Notes: a model not told the origin generated them from the letters alone. Shown: positions 22,272 to 34,335, numbered from the stretch's first letter. The stretch is DNA of 64,000 bases from Gyromitra esculenta (GCA_038503075.1 JBCAML010000006.1:682001-746000), one strand, 5' to 3'. A program made the numbers and translations.

Positions 22272-22880
22272 TCATAATCCTAAAACTTTCCTAGCGCATT
22301 GCCTAACTCGTTTTCCATATTCCTTTTTGTTATCCCTCCATATTTTCGATGCATCAATATTTGCCCCGCTCTCGTCATTTGGCTCCGCGAGCATACTCAT
22401 AACGCTGATGAGAATTTTCTCCACGCTTTGAATGGGCGACCATCGTTCACTGGCGTCTTCGTATTGATTGGGGTCGTCGCCGGGGGAATGAAGAATAGAG
22501 ATACAGACGGTACCGTCTTTGTAGACATTCGGGTGGAACATTTCACAGGTGAATTTCATTTTGGGAGGGTTTAATGGGTAATCCTGGGATGATTTGTAAA
22601 AGTCAGCGTCAGTTCCTTAGTGTATAGTAGACTATTCCTACACCACAATAACACAGCACTCTACTGTTTCTATAGCACATAGTAAACCTACTTTAGGGAA
22701 ACTCAAGGTAGCTGGAAAAACACCACCCTCAAAGGGTGTTTCGTCGGGACCCTGGATCAGGCATTCCCACTCAAATAGGTTGGACTCATCGATGGGACCG
22801 GCAACAATGCCATCTGGCGACTCCTTGAGTAGCGCTTTGTATTCCTTGAGGAGGCGTTTGTTGGCCGCGGCAAAGGACAT
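22272..22880 (-). CDS. UBC7: Ubiquitin-conjugating enzyme E2 of the UBC7/UBE2G2 type
   Basis: Two exons, 22880-22692 and 22583-22272, joined across a 108-bp intron (GTAGGT to CCCAG), give 167 residues, close to the usual 165. The UBC fold runs full length: [36 protein letters not shown], the HPNVY block and active-site Cys90 in GTVCISILH. The extra loop [17 protein letters not shown] after the cysteine marks the UBC7 group, which serves ER-associated degradation with Cue1 and Hrd1/Doa10-type ligases. The start at 22880 matches the family N-terminus. It is transcribed towards the RdRP gene. Confidence 0.95.
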
Positions 22881-22980
22881 GTTGTGGGTTAGATGAAATG
22901 TTATGATTAACGGGTGTGGTTGTGTAGCTGAGGAAGAAAGGTGGCGACGAAACGTAGAGATAAGTAAATGTACCAGCCAC

Positions 22981-24384
22981 CTAAATCTGATTAGATTGTT
23001 TACGGCAGCTCATAGCTACCAAAGTCCGAAATGAATTTTTGAGGTAACAACGAACCGACAACACACCAAATTGCTACATGCAGTCAACCAGCAAAATTAA
23101 TTATTATTAACATTGCAAAGAATAAAATAAAATAACTTCACATTACTCAATACTATCTAGATCTTAGGAATTAGATACATTGTAATTATAAGAAGAGTCT
23201 TAAAGTGTTAGGGTTAGGGTACTAGCAGGGACTTCAATGGTGAACCTCCTTATGTAATACCTGAGAGGTAGTTTTTTTTAAAAAAAAAGCTATTTTGTAA
23301 CCCCACATTATTCTAAGAGATGAGTAGTTTAGGAGCTCTTGCCTGGCTCTGCTGGTGGTAACGCATTCCTGCTGCAAACAGTGGTTGGTGTGGACTGAAA
23401 AACTGGAAAACTATGGTGCTTGTTTAGTGGGAGAAACCAAGTACGTAAGCAGCAACCAAACCCAACTACCAGAGCTAAAAGAAACTATTAGGAATACTAA
23501 TGTTCTATATTTAAAAAAGTAAGATAGCTATGGTCTTAACTAACACATGAAAACTCTTCTCTATTTTTCGCGATGATAATAGCAATTAATAGTGGTGGTT
23601 GAATGGCAATCTGGTGTAGTGTTGTTGGTTCGTTGCTACTTTCGAAACTTTAAATGCCTAGATCGGACTTTGGTAGCTATGAACCGCCGTAATTGTTACT
23701 TAGTAGCAGCCCTAAACCTCTGTCTGCGGATTGGGCCAGCCAGCCCCAGTCCGCTAACTGACCAGTTCCGCCATCAGGCCGATAGATATGCACCTTCATG
23801 ACGATAGCTCAGGCCACAGGGGCATACGGATGTACCTATATCAAAAATATTTATATCACTTACACTAGTTGCATAATGAGCAAGCTCTTGCTTATTAGGT
23901 CCTCACTACACATACCATTTCCCGCTCTCATCCTACTTTAAATCCGAACTTAAAATGTTACTTCGTCCCTCAAGGCTGCTGCCCGATCCTACTTCTTCCA
24001 GCCCCCTCCCATCTCGAAAGTTATCTTCCTCCCGATCCCAGCGGTTAACATTTCGGCCTCGTTCTAGTAGCTTTCGCCCTTTATAGCCATGCATCCCATA
24101 TAATGCTACATTGGCAGCATAACTATCTACAAGACCAAATCAACGAAAAATAACATCTCGAAGAATGCAGAACATAATGCTCTCTTAACCCCAGTCCATG
24201 TACATGTTCCAGAAAACTCAAACCCTGTGTTTCACTCGTGTCACCCAGCGTCAAGGATACTAGAAAATTCGGCGTTAGTAGTGCAGCGACAGCTTGAGTT
24301 AAGAAACATCTTATTGTGAATTTTCGAAACAATATATAATGCAAATACACAATACAGATCATAGATCAAGGAAGGCCTAAGTAG
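22981..24384. other. Non-coding interval, no gene seen
   Basis: Upstream of UBC7. Contains one short GTTAGGGTTAGGG run near 23208-23221, too short to be a telomere track, and a T/A homopolymer junction near 23270-23290. No supported gene. Confidence 0.45.
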
Positions 24385-25119
24385 GCGAATACATACGTCA
24401 TCATGAACCTAAACGGTAACCATATTGGCTTCATGGCTGAATAGGAATCCAGGATTGCAAAAATTGTGGCTAGGCAGTGGTCCCATACTCACCGAGCATT
24501 TACAACTCACGTTTTAGACAAACATGAAAATGAGATCTCGAGGGTAGGCGGAAGGGAAGGTTACTTCGAGCAGTTTGCATGCATAGATGATCACCACTAT
24601 CTTAGTAAAATACCCTTTTCCGATTGTCCCAATTGTACTAATTACACAGACAAGGATTTCTCATTTCTCGGCGAACAAAATCAACTATTCAGATCGATGA
24701 ACCGAAATTTTGCTGAGTTCGGTCGTGAGATCTCTACGGACACTGGCATTTACGCACTACGTATAGATGCTGCCAACGTGGCTGCGAATCCTCAACATCT
24801 TATCTCTAAGACTGCCGTAAAGCGCCCCTACCATCCTGATACTGAAGAAAATTTAATAGACAGAAGTATCTTGAGGTTAAGAGAAGTCACCACTAGAAGG
24901 GGAGTGTCTCTAGATGAAAGAGCTGTAATGTTGGCTGCAGCTGTGAGCGTGGATTTCGATTACTTCTCGAGGCACTCAGGGCACGGAGGGAGTATTATCC
25001 CATTTGGCGTTTTTGGAGGCGAACATAGTCCTGGGGCGGTATGGGCGGGGTACCACCGACGCTACTACAAGAGTGGTGGGAGGAGCGATGGGAGAAACAG
25101 CTCATCTTTCCCCAGCTGA
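24385..25119 (+). pseudogene. Phospholipid scramblase (AIM25-like) pseudogene
   Basis: The frame reads ANTYVIMNLNGNHIGFMAE, then TAG (24442-24444), then IAKIVARQWSHTHRAFTTHV, as in the N-terminal region of fungal scramblases. After a shortened middle it continues FGREISTDTGIYALRIDA and SLDERAVMLAAAVSVDFDY-FSRHSG, the family's conserved C-terminal half. The central beta-barrel segment (the WHLWRRRYNLF-type region) is missing, the start is absent and a premature stop is present. The family mediates bidirectional lipid movement or mitochondrial roles; this copy is probably dead. The region to 25280 has only frame-shifted tails. Confidence 0.75.
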
Positions 25120-25775
25120 AAAATCTCTACGGCAACTACCGCTCCTGGATCGGCTGGACGAAGTGCAGGTGGACAAGAGACAAAACGGACAGCATCAGCC
25201 AAACGGCCAAGAATTGCGGGAACAGAAGCGAGAAAATTCTTTGGGTGATCAAGAAATTGGCGATGGCGGAGAAGGTTAGTGGCCATTCGATGAGGAAGCC
25301 CAATTCACACTCAAGTACATTGACGAAATTCCAAATGGATTGTTTCATAGACATTAGTCACCAGTCAATCAGATGGTTCTCTTGCATATCTTTTTGATCG
25401 ATTTACACCCATACGGAAGTTATTATCCATGGCGACACAAACATCCTGGTGATGTATATTGTGGGAATTTCTAACTTATCATCCAGGTAATTTCCTTCCG
25501 AACATAAATAAAGTATACGATCGAGTGATATATAGTGATTAGCGATGAAATAGTGTCTTCCAAGACATAAATCGGTACCTTGCAGGAAAGCATTAGCGGA
25601 TATACATGTACATAGAATAGCCCTTATCCGGCCTGGGCTACATGTATGTATCAATACTCAAACAATCTGATCAGCTAAATTCTTAAAAAGTGATTGTACT
25701 ACCTGATCTCTCTTTGCTTAGCGCGGGCCTAGGGATAAAAGGGTTGGTATAGATGTATCTACCCATGTACATACA
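25120..25775. other. Non-coding interval, no gene seen
   Basis: Downstream of the scramblase relic. It has TACATGTA palindromes near 25602 and 25640. No recognisable gene. Confidence 0.4.
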
Positions 25776-26409
25776 CAGTTGCGTCAAACAAGTTCATGCG
25801 CTTTTTGAAGTACCACGACGCAACGAACTCCAGGAAAATAGGCCAAACTCAAGCAAAGTATTCGTTATTGAACAAAAAAGAAACTGCTAGATAATTGAAT
25901 ATATATACGATTTATTTACATGATAATAAATCTAGAATAAAATTCTAAATTTTTTAAAGAAGGTTTGATATCACCTCGGTGCATTGTAATACAGTCGCAA
26001 CTCGATATGCCGGAACTCACTGCCCCGGATCCCTTGCTGTCACGTACAAGTTTTGCTGCTGTGGGTTTCCACCACCAAAATTAATTTGCTGTCCCAGATT
26101 TTTTGCTATCCTGTGCCATATGGTAGGTAGGGGGTATTAGACCCCTGCCATTATATAAATAATGTTTGTTGCCACGGATTTCCTTAGCTTGGCACTCGAT
26201 TTTTAAACCTATTGAAGGGGCATTAGTATCTTTCATAGACCCAAGGCTCCTAACCCTAAGATTTTATAGTGCCCTAGGCTTAGGAATCATTTGCTGTTGC
26301 GGGTAATTTGCTATCACGTACGGAATACACCTGATACTTGGCATCCGGCATATCGAGTTGCGACTGCAGCTGTACTTCAAGAAGCGCACGGACTTGTCAG
26401 ACGCAACTG
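25776..26409. mobile_element. MITE (634 bp) carrying a second MITE inside it
   Basis: Left end CAGTTGCGTCAAACAAGTTC matches the inverted right end (CAGTTGCGTCTGACAAGTCC as complement) over about 40 bp and belongs to the same family as 14719-14977. The internal sequence 25992-26366 is a separate inverted-repeat element. The right flank has TA; the left flank has CA. Confidence 0.7.
25992..26366. mobile_element. Nested MITE, CAGTCGCAACTCGATATGCC terminal repeats
   Basis: Both ends carry the same 21-bp inverted terminus starting CAGTCGCAACTCGATATGCC. TA precedes the left end. The termini resemble pogo/Fot1-type non-autonomous elements. No ORF. Confidence 0.75.
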
Positions 26410-26413
26410 TATA

Positions 26414-26586
26414 CAGTCGAACCTTGATATAAAGAACCATGATATAATGGAAGTTTGCAGTAACGGACGGAAATTAGGTGCAACTTTGAGTCCCAAGCAC
26501 CACCCAAAATTTGCTGTAAGGAAAAGTTTACTATAACGAACAAATTCCCACGAATTATGCACGTCCCTTATAACAAGGTGCGACTA
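26414..26586. mobile_element. Small pogo-like MITE (173 bp)
   Basis: Left end CAGTCGAACCTTGATATAA; inverted right end TAGTCGCACCTTGTTATAA. TA on both sides. It lies 4 bp after the previous MITE. Confidence 0.7.
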
Positions 26587-27284
26587 TATACAAGCTGAAA
26601 AATAAAGTCTGGTTCCTCAGTTAACCTAACTAGGTTTATGGATAGTAACGGGCGTAACCTACCAAACTAGCCCAAGGCTATTACGTAAACTAATAAATGA
26701 GGGATTTCTATTTCCAGGATGAAGGTTAAGGAGAGTAAAAGTACGGAAGCTTCTCAGCCCTTTCGCTTACTTCATTTCTTACTTTTCGCCCTCAATTTTG
26801 GCTCTAGGGGTTGGAACTTGTTGCTATATACTTAGATTCGTTGAAGAACCAGACTTTATTTATTTTTAAGCTAGTTTGGACGCTCACAACGCTTGGCTGT
26901 GGCTTGGGCAGATAAGATTTAAGATCTAATACACACCCTGCAAGTTGGTAGACCATAGGATCTGGGAGGACACGCAACTTGGGTATAACGGTATTCGTAT
27001 TTAATAATTTTATAGCTACTACATGTATGTATTTACCTGTATCTAGAGATGAAAAATTACGAAGATAACACTAGCACCTGAATGGCTCTCAACGGTCCTA
27101 ACGCCTGGTGCCGTGCATTCCATTTGTGCCTCGGCTGGACAGTGATCGGGGGTTGTCCATATAAAACAGTTGGCGCAGAGTTGCGCGTAAATTCTATTTA
27201 GGTTTGTACAAGACCTTGGACCAGGAGCGTTTTGTGCAAGTTGGGACTCCTTTCTGAGGATTTGGGAGCGACTTACCTATATAC
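26587..27284. other. Non-coding interval, no gene seen
   Basis: No ORF with support and no repeat identified apart from a TACATGTATGTA word near 27022. Confidence 0.4.
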
Positions 27285-27545
27285 AGCGCTCCACAGACGG
27301 ATGGCGAATACATACGGCCTAACGACGAACAGGGGTTTGGTTTTGGCAGGATTATTGAGAGGGTACAGGACTAGAGTATAGGAAGGGTACTGGTTCTTAT
27401 ACTGTAAAAAGGACCGCAATGCGGACTATCGAGAGGGTACAGGACTATAGGAAAAGGACAAAAATTTAGTACCCTCCCAATAGTCTTGGCCAAGCCCTGG
27501 CCCTTGTTCGTCATTAGACCATGTTCGGCATCCGCCCGTGTTAGG
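27285..27545. mobile_element. Inverted-repeat element (probable MITE, about 80-bp arms)
   Basis: The left arm (ACGGATGGCGAATAC, then AACGACGAACAGGGG, then TTATTGAGAGGGTAC) recurs inverted on the right (GTACCCTCCCAATAG, CCCTTGTTCGTCATTAG, GGCATCCGCCCGTG). An inner partial copy of GAGAGGGTACAGGACTA repeats within the left half. No ORF. Confidence 0.65.
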
Positions 27546-28446
27546 CTATACTACATGTAGTTTAGGCCAGTTCTATAACTCTATGTAAGTGTGGAATTTT
27601 ATAAAATATGTGAAGTAAATTCGTTAAATAGATATCAATACATATACGTAAGGCTATGGCAACATAAAGGAAAAAAAGGCATTGAAAACGAGAGGCCGTG
27701 AGGTTGGTGTATGTATACGAAACGTAGCTGGAGGTGTTGTAGCAGAGGTTGGGCGCAAGGACCCTTTTTCAAACGTATCGCTTCGCTTGGATCGTTGAAA
27801 TTCCCACCGCCCATACTAGGGTTGGAAGACGCCCCAATTGCCGGTGTGAGTCGGGTTAACGCAGGTCCCAGACTTTATTGTACAAGAAATCGGGTGAGCT
27901 ACAGGCGATAGGCGGCAGGCCTCTTTGCGGTTGGGTTGGACGTGTTGAATTACTTGAGTAGTTTCTCTACATAGCCTTTGGGAGAGGATATAGATTTTAT
28001 CAGCCTCCCTATTGAGGGTACTTAAGAGTATTTCTCGTTAAATCTGTTAGAGAACCACATTCAGGATAGGAGAGACCACCACTCACTATCCCTACCGCAA
28101 ATCACTCCAAAATGGGTTGTGATTGTGGGATTGGTTCAGAAAAAACAGGAATGACTATGGAAACATTGCGACTAAGCTCCCTGAGTACCTACGGCCTTGG
28201 TTTGTATACCTGGCCTTCATATACCTACAGTACGGGTGCTTGCCCAGGTATTCTGGAGTGTGTGGTGAGGGAAAACACGTTCACAAATCGCGAGGAATGG
28301 GATCAAAGCGTATGGAGCACAAGCGCCATCTAAGTGAGGCTAAATGTGAGTGCTCGTGAATACGCTAGAGGTTGGGAAGGACAGGTAGGTTGAGCCCCCT
28401 ACACTACACGTATTCTCATATGAAGTTTTATACTTAGTGATGGCCT

Positions 28447-29076
28447 TCAGCCTGATGGATGGAAATACGTTTTGTTAAACGCAGAAGGATGACACAGAGA
28501 ACTGTTGAGTCTCGAGACGTGGTTTATAGGCTTGGTGAGTAAGCTATAGAGCACGTATATACATGTGAGTACGGCAGGAGCAGTCAAAAGTAAAAGTACA
28601 GACATGTGTGTGGGCACATTCTGATACTTCTGGTAACGCTGGGATCGAAAGCGGGCAAGTGGTATCCGCCGAGCGACTCGTTGGTTCCAGGGCCAGCGAC
28701 TGGCCACTCTACGAATTAGATCAGACAAAGCGTGCGTGGATTTTGGCAACCCATCGATTGTATCTTGATCTCGGAGGTTGCTGAAAATCGGGTGGTTTAA
28801 ACGACTTGTAGGGAAACGTAGAGTAGGTAGTTGGCGTGTGTTCCGAAACGTCATGCAGCAGTAGCGTACTTTCCGTGGTCCAGCGATATTTCTCATGTCT
28901 GACATTTGTCCTCCATTGCCTTTTGAGTACATGTATCCATTCTTTGTTCCTGGTGGTGATAGTTGCCAACCTCTAAAGTACAGGTACCCAAGGTTTCCAC
29001 GTTTCCCATCATAGCAGGTCGCTGAACGCTCTGCACTCTGCCGGGAAGATCTTCTGCTGCTGGGAACCCCGCGCAT
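28447..29076 (-). CDS. Hypothetical protein, 209-codon ORF
   Basis: An uninterrupted ORF from an ATG at 29076. I do not recognise it. It is rich in Arg and Ser and has one hydrophobic stretch near the C-terminus (VLLLLTAPAVLTCIYVLYSL) that could span a membrane. It is divergent from URC4, sharing the 300-bp upstream region. It could also be chance coding. 27546-28446 upstream on the plus side holds nothing I can support. Confidence 0.25.
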   Translation of the reverse strand: MRGVPSSRRSSRQSAERSATCYDGKRGNLGYLYFRGWQLSPPGTKNGYMYSKGNGGQMSDMRNIAGPRKVRYCCMTFRNTRQLPTLRFPTSRLNHPIFSNLRDQDTIDGLPKSTHALSDLIRRVASRWPWNQRVARRIPLARFRSQRYQKYQNVPTHMSVLLLLTAPAVLTCIYVLYSLLTKPINHVSRLNSSLCHPSAFNKTYFHPSG

Positions 29077-29099
29077 CTGCTTGATTCACAGCCGCATCT

Positions 29100-29384
29100 C
29101 TTAGACCTGCCGCTGCTCCTTGCTGTGTGCTCCCTTTCGGAATCTCCCCCTTCCCTCTCCCCTTCCACTCCCTACTCTGTCTGCTCCACATCTTCGACCA
29201 CATTACACCATCTTCCACTTATTTTCCCTTTCATTGTTCAGTCACGCCCACCCCCCATTATTACCAACAACACCAGCAGTAAGCACACTGATCAGCCTAT
29301 TTTCCTTCCCCTTTCAAATTTCATTTTGCATAGAAATAATAGTACACAAAACTCGTCAAATTCCAGACGCTTAAGTAAATAATC
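29100..29384 (+). promoter_or_regulatory. Pyrimidine-rich promoter/leader of URC4
   Basis: Long C/T-rich stretches (29140-29300) lie directly before the URC4 start, as in many filamentous fungal promoters. No clear TATA box. Confidence 0.4.
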
Positions 29385-31212
29385 ATGGGTCTCTTCTCCA
29401 AGAAGAGCGGATCCAGAGCCAACTCTGTCAACTCGGATAGCACCAGCAAATCTGGCAGAAAAGGTTCACAAACATCTCTTGCCAGCACCATCAGGTCTCC
29501 CACGACAGGTCAACCAGGCAGATCTTCGTCCTCAGGCAACGCATCTCCCCCGCTGCCTGCCATTCCCTCCATAGAGCTTCCTCCTGCGCCAGATCCAGGT
29601 TTGGACCCTTCTGGGTATCTCAGAAGCATTTATGCTGTTAGGGAGCGATCGAAATTCGTAATTCAAGCGGCCCTTAAAAACCAATTGACCAATTTCACCG
29701 TCGATATGACAAAATTTCAGGGCGTTGCGGAATATGTTGTTTCCATCATTAAGGTATTATTATTTCTATTCATGTTAATTTTCTGATTATCTGCTTTGTA
29801 GCCATTTATTTTTGCTAACAGCAAATGGTTTTCATGATTGAAGAGAGATTATGCCCCTGAATATCACACCATTCCACCTCATGGTCGCTGGCAACACTTT
29901 GATGTTGGTGGAAGACCCCGCGTCGACCAAATGATCCAGACTTGGCCACCCAATGTTGATACAGCGGAGCAGACACGGAGGTTAATCGACCTTTTTTTAG
30001 TCTCTGTGTTGCTTGATGCTGGCGCAGGGACAAAATGGCAATACAAGTCGAAGGATAATGGCAAGATGTATCGCCGAAGCGAAGGATTGGCTGTTGCCAG
30101 CTTAGACATGTTCAAGGAAGGTCTGTTTAGTAGCAACCCGGAGCAAAAGGAGCAAGTTGATGGTAAGAAAATTTCTTTGTTACAGATGGGTTTTATTATT
30201 GGCCCGCTTTGGTGCCTATGGCAAAACTGGTAGCTTACTGATAATACCGAAATCGTTTTTAGGCCTGGCATTAAAGGGATTAACTGTAGAGATTCTTGCC
30301 AGAGGACTTCAAGTCTCAGAAAATAACCCTATGGATGGCCTTGAAGGCCGCTCATCGCTCTTAATAAAACTAGGGGAGGCATTGGACAATCAAGATTTTT
30401 TTGGCGTGGATTCTCGTCCTGGGAATATGCTTGGTGGGTTTTATAAGCCTTTACTTGCTCTATAAAAAAAATCTAATTCCAAGTTGCAGATCACCTTTTG
30501 CAGCATTCTAGCACCCAAAAATTTGGGGTAACACCTGTCGTTCCCATTCCTACATTGTGGAATGTCCTGATGGAAGGGCTGGCACCTATCTGGCCTCAGT
30601 CTCGTACTCAGTTCGATGGCGTTTCCCTTGGAGACGCATGGCCGTGCTCTTCCATGCCCCCTGCACCTGGTTGGGAGCGTATTGTTCCATTCCACAAACT
30701 TACACAGTGGCTTACTTATTCGCTGATGGTCCCTATGTCGAAATTGATGGGCATCATGTGGGCCGGCGAGCACCTTCTTACAGGTCTTCCTGAATACCGC
30801 AATGGGGGTCTACTGATAGATACAGGACTTTTGACATTGAAGCCACACCAAATGGAGAGAGGCATACAAGCGTATCATGCCAACGCTAAGAAGGCTGGCC
30901 AACCTAATGTTGAGGTTGTACCACTGTTTGGGCCAGAAGATGATGTAATTGTGGAATGGAGAGCCTGCACGCTGGGTTTCTTGGATATGTTACTAGGGGA
31001 GGTTAATGCCTTGCTGGAATTGAGAAATGGTGATCAATTGACCTTGGCGCAAATGTTAGAGGCTGGGACTTGGAAGGTAAGCTTTCATTCAGGGTCGAGC
31101 GAAAAAAATAGCTAATTAGTGGTTATAGGGAGGAAGGGAGCTTGCAGAGGTCTCTAGGCCAAATACCAAAGAACCCCCCATCATGATTTTATCTGATGGG
31201 ACGGTTTTCTAA
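29385..31212 (+). CDS. URC4: URC4-like uracil catabolism protein (DUF1688)
   Basis: Five exons, 29385-29753, 29844-30162, 30263-30433, 30490-31076 and 31129-31212, with introns of 90, 100, 56 and 52 bp in consistent phase, give 509 residues. After a Ser-rich N-terminus (1-65) the DUF1688 domain runs to the end: YLRSIYAVRERS, PEYHTIPPHGRWQHFDVGG, LFLVSVLLDAGAGTKW, YRRSEGLAVASLDMFKEGLF, LEGRSSLLIKLGEAL, PLFGPEDDVIVEWRA and the C-terminal SDGTVF. In yeasts such as Lachancea kluyveri, URC4 is needed for uracil catabolism; its exact reaction is not settled. No sign of decay. Confidence 0.93.
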
Positions 31213-31940
31213 GATGTATTACAACCTAAACAATATCTCACGTGATGTATTGGGTAGTACTGAATTCTCTCCTTTTTTCGATCTTATTTATAAGTTTGGA
31301 GCTTGGGAGTGAACTGGGTGGCTCATATATCCACATCATCAAGGGTTTTGTTTTTGTTTCCGCTTTGGGGTAATGTTACGACTTGAAGTAGTCTGTCGAT
31401 GCTCCGTAAAATTTTCTGTTCGGGCTAGCTGCTGGCATGCTGTTTTTCGCCGGTTTCCTTTCGGATTGATTTTCTTTTTTCCGAGTTATTATGTTTTCAT
31501 TCCCGGAGACTTGAGATCTATGTTAATGTTCTTATATATTCCTACTCAACCTGGCATCTAGACTTGAAGGGTGGGGTGGGTGCAATTTGGGTATGGGTAG
31601 TGTGGTGGGGGTCTGGGAGGTTTGTTGATTGTGTAGAATAACATACCTGCATGTGCTACCGAATTCACGTTGCATGTGACTGTCGTGTGGGGGGCAGCCG
31701 AACTTGCTGGACTTGGGAAATTATATCATGGTTCCCGCTCTACACGATGATGTGGGTTGCAACCCTGTTCTGGGGATTCTAGCTGGTTCTTTATTACCCT
31801 TTAAACTTAAAATATTTGAACAACCCTCCACCTATTGTCCAGCTTCAGCTTCTTTACTTAATCTCTCTTCCAACATCTACCAAACATTTCACGCTCTAAA
31901 GGCTCACAGAAATACAACTGCGTTTCCCCAATCGATAAGG

Positions 31941-33284
31941 ATGTCGTCTCCTGCTACATTGGCCGATCAAGGCTCCAAGGCCCTAAACTCCATGAACTAT
32001 GCTCAAGCAATCGAGCTCTATACCCAGGCGCTCCAACAGACACCAGAATCTCCTGATTATTACCTCAAACGTTCAACTGCCTACCAACGTTCATCTCAGT
32101 ATCCTTTTGCTCTACACGATGCTGAGGTGGCGGTTGTTCTCGCGCACAAGCGAGGCAAACGAGAGCTCATCGCAAATGCTCAGCTTCGAAGAGGGATTTC
32201 CTTGTTTATGGAAGGAAAATTAGGAGACGCTGGTTTCTGCTTTAACGAAGCAGAGAAGAAGGCTGGGAGCGAAAAGGACAAAAATCTCATTGGCGTTTGG
32301 AAAAGCAAGTTAAACATGCAACTTGCTAAGATGGACGAGGATGATGTCGCGCGAGAAGTCACAGTTAAAGAGATACCCGATGTAGATGTCCAGAAAAATG
32401 TTGGTTCTGTTGAGAAGAAAAAGAGTAAGGATGTCGATCGGAGAGGGGATAAAAACATCGCTGCACCTATTTCTCCACCAGCCCCAGAAGGCGTCATAAC
32501 TCCCCCAAGCAAAATTCGCCATGAATGGTACCAAACCGCTACCCAAGTCGTCATCACTATTTTCGTGAAGGGGGTGCCAAAGGATAAAGCTTCGATTGAA
32601 ATTAGGGAACAATCGGTATTATCCCCTTCATCGAATATCTATTGCTAGTATAAAACTTTTGATTTCTGATCAAGAGTTTTCTTGGGAGCGGTATAGGTTT
32701 CGATCGCTTTCCCATTCCTCTCAGGGAATGAGTTCACATTCGATTTGGACCCGCTTTATCATCCCGTTAATACGAAAGAGTCAACTTACGCAATTCTTTC
32801 AACAAAGATTGAGGTGAAACTAGCGAAACTCAGCTCAGGGCAGAGATGGCCAGACCTCGAAGTGCCTGATACGCCGGAGGTATTGCAGACAGTTTCGTCT
32901 TCCGTATCCCATGCAGCAGCGAAATCCTCTGAAACAGCTAAAATTGATAAACCGGTGTATCCTACATCTTCCAAATCAGGTCCAAAGGATTGGGATAAAT
33001 TAGCGAAAGAGCTTACTGCTCGCCCAAAAAAGACGGTGGGGGATGCCGCCGAGAAACAACCGGGGGCTGAGGATGATAGCTTGGAATACGATAGCGACTA
33101 TGAGGGCGGAGACCCAGTCAATCACTTTTTTAAAAAACTTTACAAAGATGCAGATGAGGATACGAGAAGAGCAATGATGAAGAGTTATACTGAGAGTAAT
33201 GGGACCGCTTTAAGTACTAATTGGAAGGAGGTTGGAAAGGCTGCCGTGGAAACTAGCCCGCCTGGTAATCCTGGTGCTTCCTGA
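31941..33284 (+). CDS. SGT1: SGT1 co-chaperone (TPR, CS, SGS domains)
   Basis: Two exons, 31941-32615 and 32697-33284 (81-bp intron, GTATTA to TATAG), give 420 residues. I chose ATG 31941 (MSSPATLADQGSKAL) because the TPR begins right after it; the longer upstream frame (from 31704) lacks conservation. The TPR region is about 1-115, the CS domain about 190-270 (IRHEWYQTATQVVITIFVK, FDLDPLYHP), and the SGS domain about 320-415 (PKDWDKLAKEL, FFKKLYKDADEDTRRAMMKS, STNWKEVG). SGT1 works with HSP90 and SKP1 in kinetochore and SCF assembly. Confidence 0.95.
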
Positions 33285-33820
33285 GATCCTGATGACCAAT
33301 AACTGACACTGTGCTAGATGGAATGGTTGCACACAAATGGACTAACTAGATGTGAGGCCATAGAAAATTATTAGGAGACCTAGCGCTTGTAATTTCATGT
33401 ATTACAAAAGTATAGAGTGGTAATTTCGAGTGTTTTTACGATTCGATAGGCCTAATATTGGTATTAACGAAATCGTGGCAGATAGTGGAGTGGGATGTGA
33501 TAAAATACTATTGTGGGCTTAGGACAATGGGTAAAGGGGGGATCTGAACCCGATCTTAACCCGATCTATCGTATCGTAGTCATTTATTGCTTGGATTTTT
33601 AATTTAAGTTCTTAGAGGGTGGATTGTTTAGCGCACAGTATCGGTGCATGTCCAACGAGTCCGACAAAATCATCATTACTGCGTTTGACAAATTTTGAAT
33701 AAGGCAAATAATAAGATTGATTAAATAAGGTAATTGGGCTGTCGTGTGGTGGGTGGAGTGATTAGAGGAGATCTAGTTTTTAGCAGATTGTATCAAAATC
33801 TATCCCTTTAGTCGTACCCC
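33285..33820. other. Non-coding interval, no gene seen
   Basis: SGT1 downstream region. No feature supported. Confidence 0.4.
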
Positions 33821-34335
33821 ATGGACCGTAGCAACGCGAATTCGCACGGAAAACCGGGGAAATTTTCAGCGCCGCCGATGCAATGTCTCATACCGTGGCC
33901 AATACCCCATCATCCGTCTCCGCTACAACCTCTTCAATTAAACGCTCACCACAACCTTTTCCGTTGCAACAGCGTTACAGACAGCCAAAAGTCTTTAGCA
34001 CTTTGACTTCATTTCATTACCCACTCCTAAAAACAAGTTGGATCCTTGTTTTAACAACACCATTCTGATATCATGTCTTCAGAAAACACAGAAAGAATCT
34101 TTACACCCATTCTCCTCTCTTCAAAGAGGTGAAGCCTCAACCACTCCGGCTTTTTCCACAACACCAATGGTGGAACCAATAACTCCCTCACCATCGAAAT
34201 GACAGAGCTGTCACCTCACCTCCCTCTCCACCTGTTTTTTTCCATCCAACTAATTGGCTATGGTTAGTTAAATACAAGGACAATGGGATAACTGGAGCCC
34301 CAATGACACTCAAGAAAGATTGCCAGTTCCTTCTA
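33821..34335 (+). repeat. LINE 5' end fragment (5' UTR and start of ORF1)
   Basis: Matches in sense orientation the complement of 43600-44097, including LLKTSWILVLT, the ATGTCTTCAGA ORF1 start (34073) and TGAPMTLK. It carries several frame breaks and ends near 34335. Confidence 0.7.

Noticed and set aside
23208..23221. TTAGGG-like run, also near 51872, 59325 and 61490
   Set aside because: Only one or two units each; not a telomere.
25004..25397. ORFs after the scramblase relic
   Set aside because: Overlapping frames of 80-118 codons with no recognisable motif; likely chance frames.
27711..28359. Short plus-strand ORFs (66-78 codons)
   Set aside because: No conserved motif, promoter or splice support.
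31704..31940. Upstream in-frame extension of SGT1
   Set aside because: 79 extra residues without family similarity; the ATG at 31941 sits at the usual SGT1 start.
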